NCBI GenBank assembly: GCA_002633315.1
Contig: NWBN01000031.1
Coordinates: forward strand, 248,001 to 312,000
Source of the DNA: Bacteroidales bacterium Phil6
GTDB lineage: Bacteria > Bacteroidota > Bacteroidia > Bacteroidales > F082
Length of the DNA: 64,000 bases
Direction of reading: 5' to 3'
The notes beneath the pieces are model-generated. The model had not been told where the DNA came from, did no database searches, and saw only the letters and a list, made by a program, of their open reading frames with translations. A program made the position numbers and the translations under genes. Shown piece after piece: positions 52,351-61,386 of the stretch. The stretch's first letter is position 1; every line of letters starts with the position of its first letter.

Positions 52351-54279
52351 ATGGACAAACTGAAAATGCAGAGCCTTGATGTAGTAGGCTCCAACATAGA
52401 GAAGATACAGCAGTTGTTCCCGAACTGTGTGACGGAACGATTGGGTAAGGATGGCAAGCCCGAGTTGGCTATCGATTTTGAAAAGTTGCAGGCCGAATTG
52501 TCCGCCGAGATTATCGGCGAGGGCGAGGAACGCTATCAGTTTACCTGGCCCGACAAGCGTGCTGCCAATCGACTGGCCAATACACCCACGACGATGACCC
52601 TGCGCCCTTGCCGCGAGGAGAGTGTGGATTTTGACCATACGCAGAACCTCTATATCGAGGGCGACAACCTCGATGTGCTGAAAGCGTTGCGCGAAACCTA
52701 TCTGGGTAAGGTGAAGATGATTTATATCGACCCGCCCTACAACACCGGCAATGATTTTGTTTATAACGACGATTTTGCACAAAGCCGTGACGCGTTTGAA
52801 GAGACCAGCGGACTGTTCGATGAAGAGGGCAACCAGACCATCGACCCGATGCAGCGCAATACCGAGAGCAACGGCCGTTTCCATACCGACTGGCTCAATA
52901 TGATCTATCCCCGCTTGAAAGTGGCGAGGGATTTACTTACAGATGATGGAGTTATATTTATTTCAATTGGAGATGCCGAAATAAATAATCTTCATAAACT
53001 ATGTAATGAAGTATACGGAGAGTCTAACTTTATAGCAAAAATAGTCATTATTACAGGTGCCAATCAAGCAGGAGAAGGAGTCCTTATTCAAAAGAACATA
53101 GAATATGTTCTTTGTTATGGCAAGAATATAATACAGACTACAATCAATCGTGTAGATAAAACCGAAGAATCTTGGCGAAACCTAAATGATGCACCTTCCT
53201 CTCTTGTTACTCGTCCTGATATGGGATATACTATTTATTATAATCCTAAAACAGAAGAGATGCTTCCTGTTTATGATTATGATAAAGCAAAATTAAATTT
53301 AAATGATGAAGATGAAGTCTACTCAACAGATTTAGATCTCATTAAGAAGGGGTTTATTCCTGTGCGACCGGGTAAACGTAATGGATCTTTGCATAGATGG
53401 AGATGGGGAATAGAGACCTTTAAAAAGCGTATATCAGAAATAAAAATGTTCTCAACCAAAGGAGATTTTATTCCCAAATTTATGCAGGGAGGATTTAACC
53501 CTCCTAAAAATTATCATAATTTTCCGGGTGGGGCTTCTGAATTAAAACTATTATTTGGAGAAAAGATACCTTTTGATTACCCTAAAGGTGTTTCTTTCCT
53601 TAAATACTTTGTAAGCATAGGTTCAGAAACAGACTCTATTATTCTTGATTTCTTTTCCGGGTCGGCCACAACGGCCCATGCCGTGATGCAACTCAATGCC
53701 GAAGATGGAGGCAATCGCAAATTTATTATGGTGCAACTGCCCGAAAAGACCGACGAAAAGAGCGAAGCATACAAAGCCGGATACAAAAACATCTGCGAAA
53801 TAGGCAAGGAACGGATACGCCGTGCCGGAAGGAAGATAAAAGAGGAAAACAAAGACAAAGAGGGAATAGAAAAGCTCGACATCGGATTCCGCGTGTTGAA
53901 ACTGGACACGTCAAACATGGAAGATGTGTATTACACTCCGCAGGAGTTTACGCCGCAATTACTGTTCAACGAAAACGTGAAGGCCGACCGCACGGGTGAA
54001 GACTTGTTGTTCCAGGTGATGCTCGACCTCGGCATAGAACTCTCGGCCAAGATCGAGACTCGACAGATAGCGGGCAAGACCGTCCATATTGTAGATGACA
54101 ACTATCTGGTGGCTTGCTTCGACCGCGATGTGACCGAAGCCGCCATAAAGGAAATAGCCCAGCTGCACCCGGTGTATTTCGTCATGCGCGATGCCTCGGC
54201 CGCCAACGATAATGTGATTGACAACTTTGAACAAATATTCCGCCACTATTCGACGGATACAAATTGTAAAATATTGTAA
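52351..54279 (+). CDS. mod: Type III restriction-modification methyltransferase
   Basis: Adenine N6 methyltransferase of 642 residues, the modification and DNA-recognition subunit of a type III system. It has the beta-class order: motif IV IYIDPPYNTGNDFVYNDDF (DPPY at 127-130) first, the central target recognition region (about 190-430), then the AdoMet-binding motif I LDFFSGSATTAHAV (about 432-445). The C-terminal region holds motif elements and Res contacts. GC is 65% over 52561-52620, 27% over 53281-53340 inside the recognition region, and high again downstream, a mosaic typical of exchanged recognition domains. No simple-sequence repeat suggesting phase variation was seen near the start. 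Confidence 0.93.
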   Translation: MDKLKMQSLDVVGSNIEKIQQLFPNCVTERLGKDGKPELAIDFEKLQAELSAEIIGEGEERYQFTWPDKRAANRLANTPTTMTLRPCREESVDFDHTQNLYIEGDNLDVLKALRETYLGKVKMIYIDPPYNTGNDFVYNDDFAQSRDAFEETSGLFDEEGNQTIDPMQRNTESNGRFHTDWLNMIYPRLKVARDLLTDDGVIFISIGDAEINNLHKLCNEVYGESNFIAKIVIITGANQAGEGVLIQKNIEYVLCYGKNIIQTTINRVDKTEESWRNLNDAPSSLVTRPDMGYTIYYNPKTEEMLPVYDYDKAKLNLNDEDEVYSTDLDLIKKGFIPVRPGKRNGSLHRWRWGIETFKKRISEIKMFSTKGDFIPKFMQGGFNPPKNYHNFPGGASELKLLFGEKIPFDYPKGVSFLKYFVSIGSETDSIILDFFSGSATTAHAVMQLNAEDGGNRKFIMVQLPEKTDEKSEAYKAGYKNICEIGKERIRRAGRKIKEENKDKEGIEKLDIGFRVLKLDTSNMEDVYYTPQEFTPQLLFNENVKADRTGEDLLFQVMLDLGIELSAKIETRQIAGKTVHIVDDNYLVACFDRDVTEAAIKEIAQLHPVYFVMRDASAANDNVIDNFEQIFRHYSTDTNCKIL

Positions 54280-54280
54280 T

Positions 54281-55423
54281 ATGAACGCAGCATACAACAT
54301 ACCACAATTACCGTTAGGGTTTGACTTTGAAACTAAGGCTGTCTTGCGACAACTGAATAGATCAAACAAACGGTTGGCAGAACTTAAGGGCGTAGCTCTC
54401 ACAATACCGAATGAGAATATTCTTCTCAGTTCTCTGGTGCTCCAGGAGGCTCTTGACAGTTCTGCCGTTGAGAATATAGTCACCACTTCTGATGACCTGT
54501 ATAAGGCAGATCTTCATTTCAGAGATGGAATCGTTAATGCAGCGACTAAAGAAGTTCTGAATTACCGGCAAGCCATGCAGAAAGGATTTAATATGGTGAG
54601 GCACAAGCATGTATTGTCTCTCAATGACATTAAGGAGATCCAACATGTTTTGGAGAATAATAATGCAGGTTTCCGAACTCTTCCTGGAACCACGCTGAAA
54701 TCTTCTAAAGGAGAGACAGTATACACACCGCCACAGAGTGGTCAGGATGTTCTGCGATATATGACTAATTTAGAAGAATATATCAACATATCCGAGCTTC
54801 ATGATATAGACCCCTTAATCAAACTTGCCATCATTCACCATCAGTTTGAAAGCATTCATCCATTTTATGACGGAAATGGCCGTACAGGACGTATTATCGC
54901 TATTCTGTATCTGGTAATCAATGATTTATTAGACCTTCCTATTCTGTATTTGAGTCGGTACATTACTCATAATAAAGGAGATTATTACCGTTTAATACAA
55001 GCAATTCGAGACAAGGCCCCGGATAATTTCGATCAATGGGAAGAATGGATATTATTTATATTGAAAGGCATAGAAGAGACATCCATTGATACGATGAGAT
55101 TGGTAAAAAACATATCAAAACTAATGGCTGCATATAAAGCTAAACTTAGGCCACTCTTTGGTCAGCAATATAAACACGAGTTGATTAATAACCTGTTCTT
55201 TCATCCGTACACAAAGATTGAGTTTATGGAGAAGGATATGATGGTCCAAAGAAAAACCGCGGCAAAATATCTCGACAAGATAGTTCAGGCAGGTTTATTG
55301 GAAAAGGTAAAATTGGGTAGATCAAACTATTACATCAACAAAGATTTGATATCATTATTTATATCACAACCTATTCACAAGATGGATACTACGACAGAGG
55401 CGATTGAATCTGTCAATGAATAG
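54281..55423 (+). CDS. Fic-domain protein, class II (second copy)
   Basis: Fic enzyme of 380 residues. The catalytic motif HPFYDGNGR is at 193-201. The N-terminal inhibitory motif S-S-A-V-E-N (60-65) fits [S/T]xxxE[G/N]. An N-terminal Fic_N-like segment (LPLGFDFETKAVLRQLNRSNKRLAELKG) and a C-terminal winged-helix region (about 315-365) are visible. It is only distantly similar to the other Fic protein here. The ATG at 54281 is 1 nt after the mod stop; a longer reading from 54218 lies within mod. GC is about 38% (54781-54840), below mod and res, consistent with insertion between them. Confidence 0.88.
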   Translation: MNAAYNIPQLPLGFDFETKAVLRQLNRSNKRLAELKGVALTIPNENILLSSLVLQEALDSSAVENIVTTSDDLYKADLHFRDGIVNAATKEVLNYRQAMQKGFNMVRHKHVLSLNDIKEIQHVLENNNAGFRTLPGTTLKSSKGETVYTPPQSGQDVLRYMTNLEEYINISELHDIDPLIKLAIIHHQFESIHPFYDGNGRTGRIIAILYLVINDLLDLPILYLSRYITHNKGDYYRLIQAIRDKAPDNFDQWEEWILFILKGIEETSIDTMRLVKNISKLMAAYKAKLRPLFGQQYKHELINNLFFHPYTKIEFMEKDMMVQRKTAAKYLDKIVQAGLLEKVKLGRSNYYINKDLISLFISQPIHKMDTTTEAIESVNE

Positions 55424-55433
55424 AGCGTTGATA

Positions 55434-55548
55434 TGTACCCGAAATCTTGCTTTTGGGTACATATTGGTCAGAATAAGTCCATGAAATCCCCTTTTGGGGT
55501 ACACGTTATTTCAAATTGGTAATATTTCCCGGCTTTCGGGTACGTATT
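55434..55548. repeat. Three TACCC/GGGTA hairpin repeats between fic2 and res
   Basis: TTTTGGGTACATATT (55451), TTTTGGGGTACACGTT (55492) and TTTCGGGTACGTATT (55534) recur every 41-42 bp. Each is preceded by a complementary C-rich arm (TACCC, CCCC and CCCG), so each unit can form a small hairpin. The last unit ends 16 nt before the res ATG. Confidence 0.75.
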
Positions 55549-55564
55549 AGAGACATAAATATAA

Positions 55565-58500
55565 ATGAAATTCAAATTTAAGATACAGCAATACCAGACC
55601 GATGCCGTGGAAAATACGGTGGCGGTATTTCGGGGACAACCGTCGCATACGCTGTCGGCCTATCGCAGGGATTTGGGAAGTTACAAAGAAAAGCGGATTA
55701 CCTACAAGGAGGAAGAAATCGGCTACGGTAACCACCGCTTGGAACTGGACAGGCAGACGATGCTCCGGAATATCCGTTCGGTGCAGAATTTATACGATAT
55801 AGCTCCTTCGGAAACACTGGCCAAAGGAGTGGCACCCGTGAATCTGGATATAGAGATGGAGACCGGTACGGGCAAGACATACGTATATATCAAGACGATG
55901 TTTGAGCTGAACAAACAGTATGGGTGGAGCAAGTTTATTGTCGTGGTGCCCAGTATAGCCATTCGTGAGGGCGTAGCCAAGAGCTTTACCATGCTGGAAG
56001 AGCACTTCATGGAACTCTATGGCAAGAAAGCCCGGTGGTTTGTTTACGACAGCAGCAACTTGCAGCAGCTGGACAGCTTTTCGTCAGATTCGGGATTGTG
56101 CGTGATGATTATCAATACGCAGGCCTTCGCCGCCTCCATGAAAGAGGGAGGCCGCAGTAAGGAGAGCCGCATCATATACTCCAAGCGCGACGAGTTTGGA
56201 AGCCGCCGCCCGATTGATGTGATTGCGGCCAACAATCCTATTGTCATTATGGACGAGCCGCAAAAGATGGAGGGTGATGCCACTCAGGACGGCATCAAAC
56301 GATTCAATCCGCTGTTTGTGCTGAATTATTCGGCTACACACAAAACCAAACATGACACAGTCTATGCGCTCGATGCACTGGATGCTTACCGCCAGAAATT
56401 GGTAAAACGCATTCAAGTGAAAGGGTTTGAAGTGAAGAACTTCAAAGGTACAAACAGTTTTCTGTATCTTGACAACATAGTACTTTCACCGAAAAAGCCG
56501 CCAATGGCCAGAATTGAATTTGAAACCCAAACGGCATCGGGCACCATCGTGCGAAAAACAAAAACTTTCGGTACTGGCGACAGTCTGCGTGAAGAATCGG
56601 GATTGGCCGAATATGAAGGGTTTACTCTGTCTGAAATCAACGCCAAAGGTTATGTTACATTCCTGAATGGCGTCACACTGCGGCGAGGTGAGGTAATCGG
56701 AGACACAAGCGAGTTGACGATGCAGCGCGTGCAGATAAGGGAAACCATCAGGTCGCACTTTGAGAAGGAACGCCGGTTGTTCAAGCGGGGTATCAAGTGC
56801 CTGTCGCTCTTCTTCATCGACGAAGTTGCCAAATATAAGAGCTACGACAAAGAGGGAAATGAAGTGAAGGGTGTGTTCCAAAAGATATTCGAAGAAGAGT
56901 ATGCACGCCTGGTAAGCGAAGAGTTCCACATCTGGGACGAGGATTATAATGAATACCTGCGTCGGTTTACACCTCAAGAGGTGCATCGCGGCTATTTCTC
57001 GATAGACAAGAAAACCAATCGGGTAATAGACGGAAAGGTGGAGAAGAAAACCGGCTTGTCGGATGACATACCGGCATACGACCTGATATTGAAAAACAAA
57101 GAACGCTTGTTGAGTTTTGAAGAGCCTACCCGCTTTATCTTCTCACACTCAGCGCTGCGTGAGGGATGGGATAACCCGAATGTGTTTCAAATCTGTACGC
57201 TTCGACACTCCAACTCGACCACAGCCAAACGACAGGAAGTAGGACGTGGCCTGCGCCTTTGTGTGGATAAGAACGGAGTCCGTATGGATAAAGAGCTGTT
57301 GGGTGAAGATGTGCATGAGATAAACAAACTGACGGTCATCGCCAATGAAAGTTATGCCGATTTTACCGGTGCGTTGCAGAAAGAGACCCGCGAGGTGTTG
57401 CGCGAACGTGCCGCCAAAGCAACCGTGGCCTATTTTACCGGCAAGCAGATAAAGATCGGAGAAGAGATTCATACCATAGACGAATCGGAAGCAAGCCGCA
57501 TTATCATCTATTTGGAAGACAATGGCTATATTGACGAGGATAAGCATATCACACCTGAATACCGCGAAGCAACAGCCAATGGGAGTGTGGCCTCGCTGCC
57601 CGCAAAGTTACAACCGATAGCCGAGGGAGTAACCCGACTGATCAATTCTATCTTTGACCCGAAAGCTCTCAATGATATGGTGGTGGAAGAGAAAACCACT
57701 ATCCCGGAGAATAAGCTGAATGAAAACTTTGGCAAAGACGAATTCCAGGCATTATGGAAAGAAATCAACCATCAATATGTTTACACGGTAAGCTACAACA
57801 GCGATGAGCTGATTAAGAAAGCAATTGAGCACATCAATGCAGAGCTGGATGTAAAACAGCTCCGTTATATCATGGTTGAAGGGACGCAGGATGAAAAACA
57901 GGTAACAGAATTTGGCGATACCCGATCACAATCGCATCAATTGACCGATGTATGTACCTCGACGGTCCGTTACGATCTGGTAGGTGATATTGCCAAGGGA
58001 GCGAACCTCACGCGTCGCACAGTTGTGAAGATACTGCAAGGTATCAAAGAAAGCAAGTTGTATTTGTTCAAAAACAATCCCGAGGAATTTATCCGGAAGG
58101 TTATCAGCATCATCAAGGAACAGAAGTCCACGATGATTGTAGAAACAATCCATTACAACATGACCGAGGGAAAATATGACAGCAATATCTTCACGGTAAA
58201 GAGTAAAATGGACTTTGACAAGGCCTACGAGGCTAAGAAACATATAACCGACTATGTGTTCAGCGACAGCAAGGGAGAACGACAATTTGCTCATGACCTT
58301 GACGAAGCCAATGAGGTTGTGGTATATGCCAAGTTACCGCGGACCTTCCAGATACCGACTCCGGTCGGAAATTATGCACCGGACTGGGCCATTGCCATGG
58401 AAGTAGATGGAATAAAGCATATTTTCTTTATTGCGGAAACCAAGGGAACAATGGGAACGATGGAAATCAGAGGTGTAGAAAAAGCAAAGATAGAATGTGC

Positions 58501-58597
58501 CGAGAAGTTGTATAACTCTATCTCTACAGCCAAGGTAAAGTATCATACGGTGACAAAATATAGTGACCTTATAGATGCAATGAATTCTATTGTGTAG
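55565..58597 (+). CDS. res: Type III restriction endonuclease subunit
   Basis: Restriction and translocase subunit of 1010 residues working with Mod. The helicase core has Walker A MDIEMETGTGKTYVYIK-like sequence (about 96-110), the DEPQ form of motif II near 230 (IVIMDEPQKMEG), FIFSHSALREGWDNPNVFQ and RQEVGRGLRL (motif VI). The C-terminal PD-(D/E)xK nuclease reads APDWAIAMEVDG then FIAETKGTMG, with the Asp near 940 and Glu957/Lys959. All key residues look intact, so the enzyme is probably active. GC is raised (58% over 56161-56220). It is separated from fic2 by a 141 bp repeat-bearing gap and may have separate control. Confidence 0.94.
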   Translation: MKFKFKIQQYQTDAVENTVAVFRGQPSHTLSAYRRDLGSYKEKRITYKEEEIGYGNHRLELDRQTMLRNIRSVQNLYDIAPSETLAKGVAPVNLDIEMETGTGKTYVYIKTMFELNKQYGWSKFIVVVPSIAIREGVAKSFTMLEEHFMELYGKKARWFVYDSSNLQQLDSFSSDSGLCVMIINTQAFAASMKEGGRSKESRIIYSKRDEFGSRRPIDVIAANNPIVIMDEPQKMEGDATQDGIKRFNPLFVLNYSATHKTKHDTVYALDALDAYRQKLVKRIQVKGFEVKNFKGTNSFLYLDNIVLSPKKPPMARIEFETQTASGTIVRKTKTFGTGDSLREESGLAEYEGFTLSEINAKGYVTFLNGVTLRRGEVIGDTSELTMQRVQIRETIRSHFEKERRLFKRGIKCLSLFFIDEVAKYKSYDKEGNEVKGVFQKIFEEEYARLVSEEFHIWDEDYNEYLRRFTPQEVHRGYFSIDKKTNRVIDGKVEKKTGLSDDIPAYDLILKNKERLLSFEEPTRFIFSHSALREGWDNPNVFQICTLRHSNSTTAKRQEVGRGLRLCVDKNGVRMDKELLGEDVHEINKLTVIANESYADFTGALQKETREVLRERAAKATVAYFTGKQIKIGEEIHTIDESEASRIIIYLEDNGYIDEDKHITPEYREATANGSVASLPAKLQPIAEGVTRLINSIFDPKALNDMVVEEKTTIPENKLNENFGKDEFQALWKEINHQYVYTVSYNSDELIKKAIEHINAELDVKQLRYIMVEGTQDEKQVTEFGDTRSQSHQLTDVCTSTVRYDLVGDIAKGANLTRRTVVKILQGIKESKLYLFKNNPEEFIRKVISIIKEQKSTMIVETIHYNMTEGKYDSNIFTVKSKMDFDKAYEAKKHITDYVFSDSKGERQFAHDLDEANEVVVYAKLPRTFQIPTPVGNYAPDWAIAMEVDGIKHIFFIAETKGTMGTMEIRGVEKAKIECAEKLYNSISTAKVKYHTVTKYSDLIDAMNSIV

Positions 58598-58886
58598 ATT
58601 CATTGCTAATATGTTTTTTATTGCTGTCCGATAAAATTTTCAAGTTTGTTTATAATATCTTGAGAATCGAATTTATATGCTGTCAAATCATACAGATGGT
58701 TTGTTGTTGTGGTTTTGTATCGATAATCAATAAATTATAATAATTTGTCAAAATATGAATCTCAATTACATACTTTTGAAACACTAACATATAAAGGAAT
58801 AAAATCTGCTGATAAAATTCCATGAAAAATTTGTCGTACAGTAGATTTTACACATTTTTGAGGACAGTATCGCAATGAAATAATTG
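58598..58886. other. Intergenic region at the island end with hairpin
   Basis: About 290 bp between the convergent res and nqrF genes, with no gene seen. AAAATCTGCTG (58801-58811) pairs with CAGTAGATTTT (58839-58849) through one G-T pair, a plausible terminator for either side. No copy of the tRNA-Asp 3' end is present. Confidence 0.6.
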
Positions 58887-60134
58887 TCATCCGCCGAAGT
58901 CATCAAATGCAATCATTTCTTTAGGGACACCGAGGTTGTCGAGCATGTTGAGCACTGCTGCATTCATCATGGGCGGTCCGCAGAGATAATATTCTATTTC
59001 TTCAGGTTCTTTATGGTTTTTAAGATAATTTTCGTACAGCACCTCATGGATGTTGCCGACATCGCCTTTCCAGTTGTCTTCCGGCAATGGGGCGGACAAT
59101 GCCACATGGAAGCTGAAATTGGGATTTTCTGCTTCTATCTCTTTGAAGTCGTCGATATAAAACAACTCTTTGAGAGAACGGCCTCCATACCAGAATGATG
59201 CCTTGCGTTTGCTGTGTTTTGTCTTGTAAAGGTCGAGGATGTGGGAACGCATGGGAGCCATACCGGCGCCACCGCCTATGAAAATCATTTCTCTGTCGGT
59301 ATTCTTGATGTGGAACTCTCCGTAAGGACCGCTGATGGTGATTTTGTCGCCTTTCTTGCGGGAGAAGATATAGGAAGAACATACGCCGGGATTGACGTTC
59401 ATGAATCTTCCTGTTTTCTTGTCGAATGGTGGTGTGGCAATACGTACGTTGAGCATTATCACATTGTTTTCTGAAGGTCGGTTTGCCATGGAGTAGGCTC
59501 TGAACTGAGGCATGGGATTGTGCATCTTCAACTCCCACATCTTGTATTTGTCCCACTCGGGACGATATTCCGCCTCGACATCCATGTCTTTGAAGTCAAT
59601 GTCAATCACAGGAACATCAACTTGAATATAACTTCCGGACAGGAAATCGAGATGTTCTCCTTCAGGAAGTTTTACAATAAATTCTTTGATGAAAGTTGCC
59701 ACGTTACGGTTGCTTATCACTTCGCATTCCCATTTTTTTATTCCGAAGATCTGAGGGTTTATGGCAATATTCATGTCTTCTCTTACTTTGACCTGACAAC
59801 CGAGTCTCCAGTTTTCTTTTTGTTCTTTTCTGCTGAAGAAGCCTGTCTCTGTTGGCAGTATGGCACCGCCACCGCTTATTACCCTGCAACGGCACATGCC
59901 GCAAGTGCCTCCACCACCACATGCCGATGGTAGAAAAATCTGTTGATTTGCCAATGTCGTGAGCAACGAATCGCCTGGTTCCACTTCGATGATTCTTTCG
60001 TTATTGATTGTGATTTTTACCTTGCCCTGCGGTGTCAATCTCTTTTTCAATATTACGAGTATTCCCACGGGTACAAGTACTACAATGAGAAATACTATTA
60101 TACTTGTTATTATGATGGAAACTATTGTTGTCAT
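58887..60134 (-). CDS. nqrF: Na+-translocating NADH:quinone reductase subunit F
   Basis: Electron-input subunit of 415 residues that takes electrons from NADH through FAD to a [2Fe-2S] centre. One N-terminal membrane helix (about 5-28) precedes the ferredoxin domain with cysteines in LPSACGGGGTCGMCRCRV and a fourth at LGCQV. The FAD-binding RAYSMANRP, the NADH-binding FIGGGAGMAPMRSHIL, and the C-terminal YYLCGPPMMNAAVLNML and FDDFGG are present. It is the last gene of the leftward nqrABCDEF operon, 17 nt after nqrE. Confidence 0.97.
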   Translation of the reverse strand: MTTIVSIIITSIIVFLIVVLVPVGILVILKKRLTPQGKVKITINNERIIEVEPGDSLLTTLANQQIFLPSACGGGGTCGMCRCRVISGGGAILPTETGFFSRKEQKENWRLGCQVKVREDMNIAINPQIFGIKKWECEVISNRNVATFIKEFIVKLPEGEHLDFLSGSYIQVDVPVIDIDFKDMDVEAEYRPEWDKYKMWELKMHNPMPQFRAYSMANRPSENNVIMLNVRIATPPFDKKTGRFMNVNPGVCSSYIFSRKKGDKITISGPYGEFHIKNTDREMIFIGGGAGMAPMRSHILDLYKTKHSKRKASFWYGGRSLKELFYIDDFKEIEAENPNFSFHVALSAPLPEDNWKGDVGNIHEVLYENYLKNHKEPEEIEYYLCGPPMMNAAVLNMLDNLGVPKEMIAFDDFGG

Positions 60135-60151
60135 TGTCGTTTTGTTTTGAT

Positions 60152-60766
60152 TTACAATTTAATGCCAAGGAAAGCCATAAATGCTATTCCCATCAGGCCC
60201 GTAATGATGAAACTTATGCCGGTGCCTTCCAATGGTTTGGGAATCTTGGAATAACGTATTTTTTCTCTTATTGCCGCTATGCCGGCTATGGCGATGAGCC
60301 AACCGATGCCGGAGCCGAAGCCATATACAATGGATTGAAATACAGTACCGAAATCTTTTTCCTGCATGAACAGAGAACATCCCAAAATTGCGCAGTTTAC
60401 TGCTATGAGTGGAAGAAAGATACCTAATGAAGCATATAAGGCGGGACTGTATTTCTCTATCACCATTTCGACGACTTGTACCATGGCGGCTATGATGGCG
60501 ATGAAAAGTATCAGACTTAAAAATTCAAGGTCCATATTGGCGAATACGGGACTTATCCATGCCAAGGCACCTGCCGACAATACATATTTGTCTAAAAGAT
60601 AATTTATTGGTACCGTAATTGTTAATACGAAAACTACTGCCAAACCGAGTCCTATGGCAGTTTTAACGTTTTTTGATACAGCCAAATATGAACACATGCC
60701 GAGAAAATAGGCGAAAATCATATTGTCGATAAAAACCGACTGTATAAATATGTTGAAAGTTCCCAT
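60152..60766 (-). CDS. nqrE: Na+-translocating NADH:quinone reductase subunit E
   Basis: Integral membrane subunit of 204 residues with six helices, related to RnfA. The inverted-topology Cys motifs FLGMCSYLAVS and NCAILGCSLFM are conserved; in the family the NqrD/E cysteines ligate an intramembrane iron centre. It lies 11 nt downstream of nqrD. Confidence 0.96.
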   Translation of the reverse strand: MGTFNIFIQSVFIDNMIFAYFLGMCSYLAVSKNVKTAIGLGLAVVFVLTITVPINYLLDKYVLSAGALAWISPVFANMDLEFLSLILFIAIIAAMVQVVEMVIEKYSPALYASLGIFLPLIAVNCAILGCSLFMQEKDFGTVFQSIVYGFGSGIGWLIAIAGIAAIREKIRYSKIPKPLEGTGISFIITGLMGIAFMAFLGIKL

Positions 60767-60777
60767 AATTCCTGCCT

Positions 60778-61386
60778 TTATTTTACAGAAGTTTTTTTAA
60801 CCCAAATTATTATTCCTACGATGATAAGAGCCATTGGAGGCAATATCATCAGTCCGTTATTCATGTATCCGATGTCGTATAGTTTTTGAGGTATGATTTG
60901 ATAACCCCATAATGTGCCGGAACCGAGCAACTCTCTGAAGAAAGCTACTATTATGAGAATCAAGCCATATCCTAAACCGTTGCCAATGCCGTCCAAGAAA
61001 GACTCCCATGGACCGTTGGCCATGGCAAATGCCTCGAGACGTCCCATGACTATACAGTTGGTGATGATAAGACCGACAAATACCGAAAGTTGTTTGCTGA
61101 CATCATAGACGAAGGCTTTAAGTACCTGGTCCACCAATATTACTAAAGATGCTACTATTACGAGTTGTACTATGATACGAATTTTGGGCGGTATCCCTTT
61201 TCGCAGCAATGATATTATCAGATTTGACAGGGCGGTGACTACTGTTACGGAAACAGCCATGACAAAAGCCGGTTTTAGTTTTGCCGTCACGGCAAGAGCG
61301 GAGCATATTCCCAAAATCAACACCGTGACAGGATTGGCTTCGCTGATGGGACGCAATAATATTTGTATGTTCTTATTGTTTGTCAT
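60778..61386 (-). CDS. nqrD: Na+-translocating NADH:quinone reductase subunit D
   Basis: Membrane subunit of 202 residues, a paralogue of NqrE and relative of RnfE. The conserved cysteine segments [13 protein letters not shown] and [13 protein letters not shown] face the intramembrane iron site, and [18 protein letters not shown] is the family signature. The start overlaps the nqrC end by 14 nt. Confidence 0.96.
   Translation of the reverse strand: MTNNKNIQILLRPISEANPVTVLILGICSALAVTAKLKPAFVMAVSVTVVTALSNLIISLLRKGIPPKIRIIVQLVIVASLVILVDQVLKAFVYDVSKQLSVFVGLIITNCIVMGRLEAFAMANGPWESFLDGIGNGLGYGLILIIVAFFRELLGSGTLWGYQIIPQKLYDIGYMNNGLMILPPMALIIVGIIIWVKKTSVK

Noticed and set aside
52351..52480. Simple-sequence repeat for phase-variable mod
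   Set aside because: No tandem tetra- or pentanucleotide tract or long homopolymer was seen at the start of mod; variation here appears to be in the recognition domain instead.
52342..52884. Minus-strand 180-codon frame over the start of mod
   Set aside because: It lies opposite motif IV of the methyltransferase, in GC-richer DNA where antisense frames stay open by chance.
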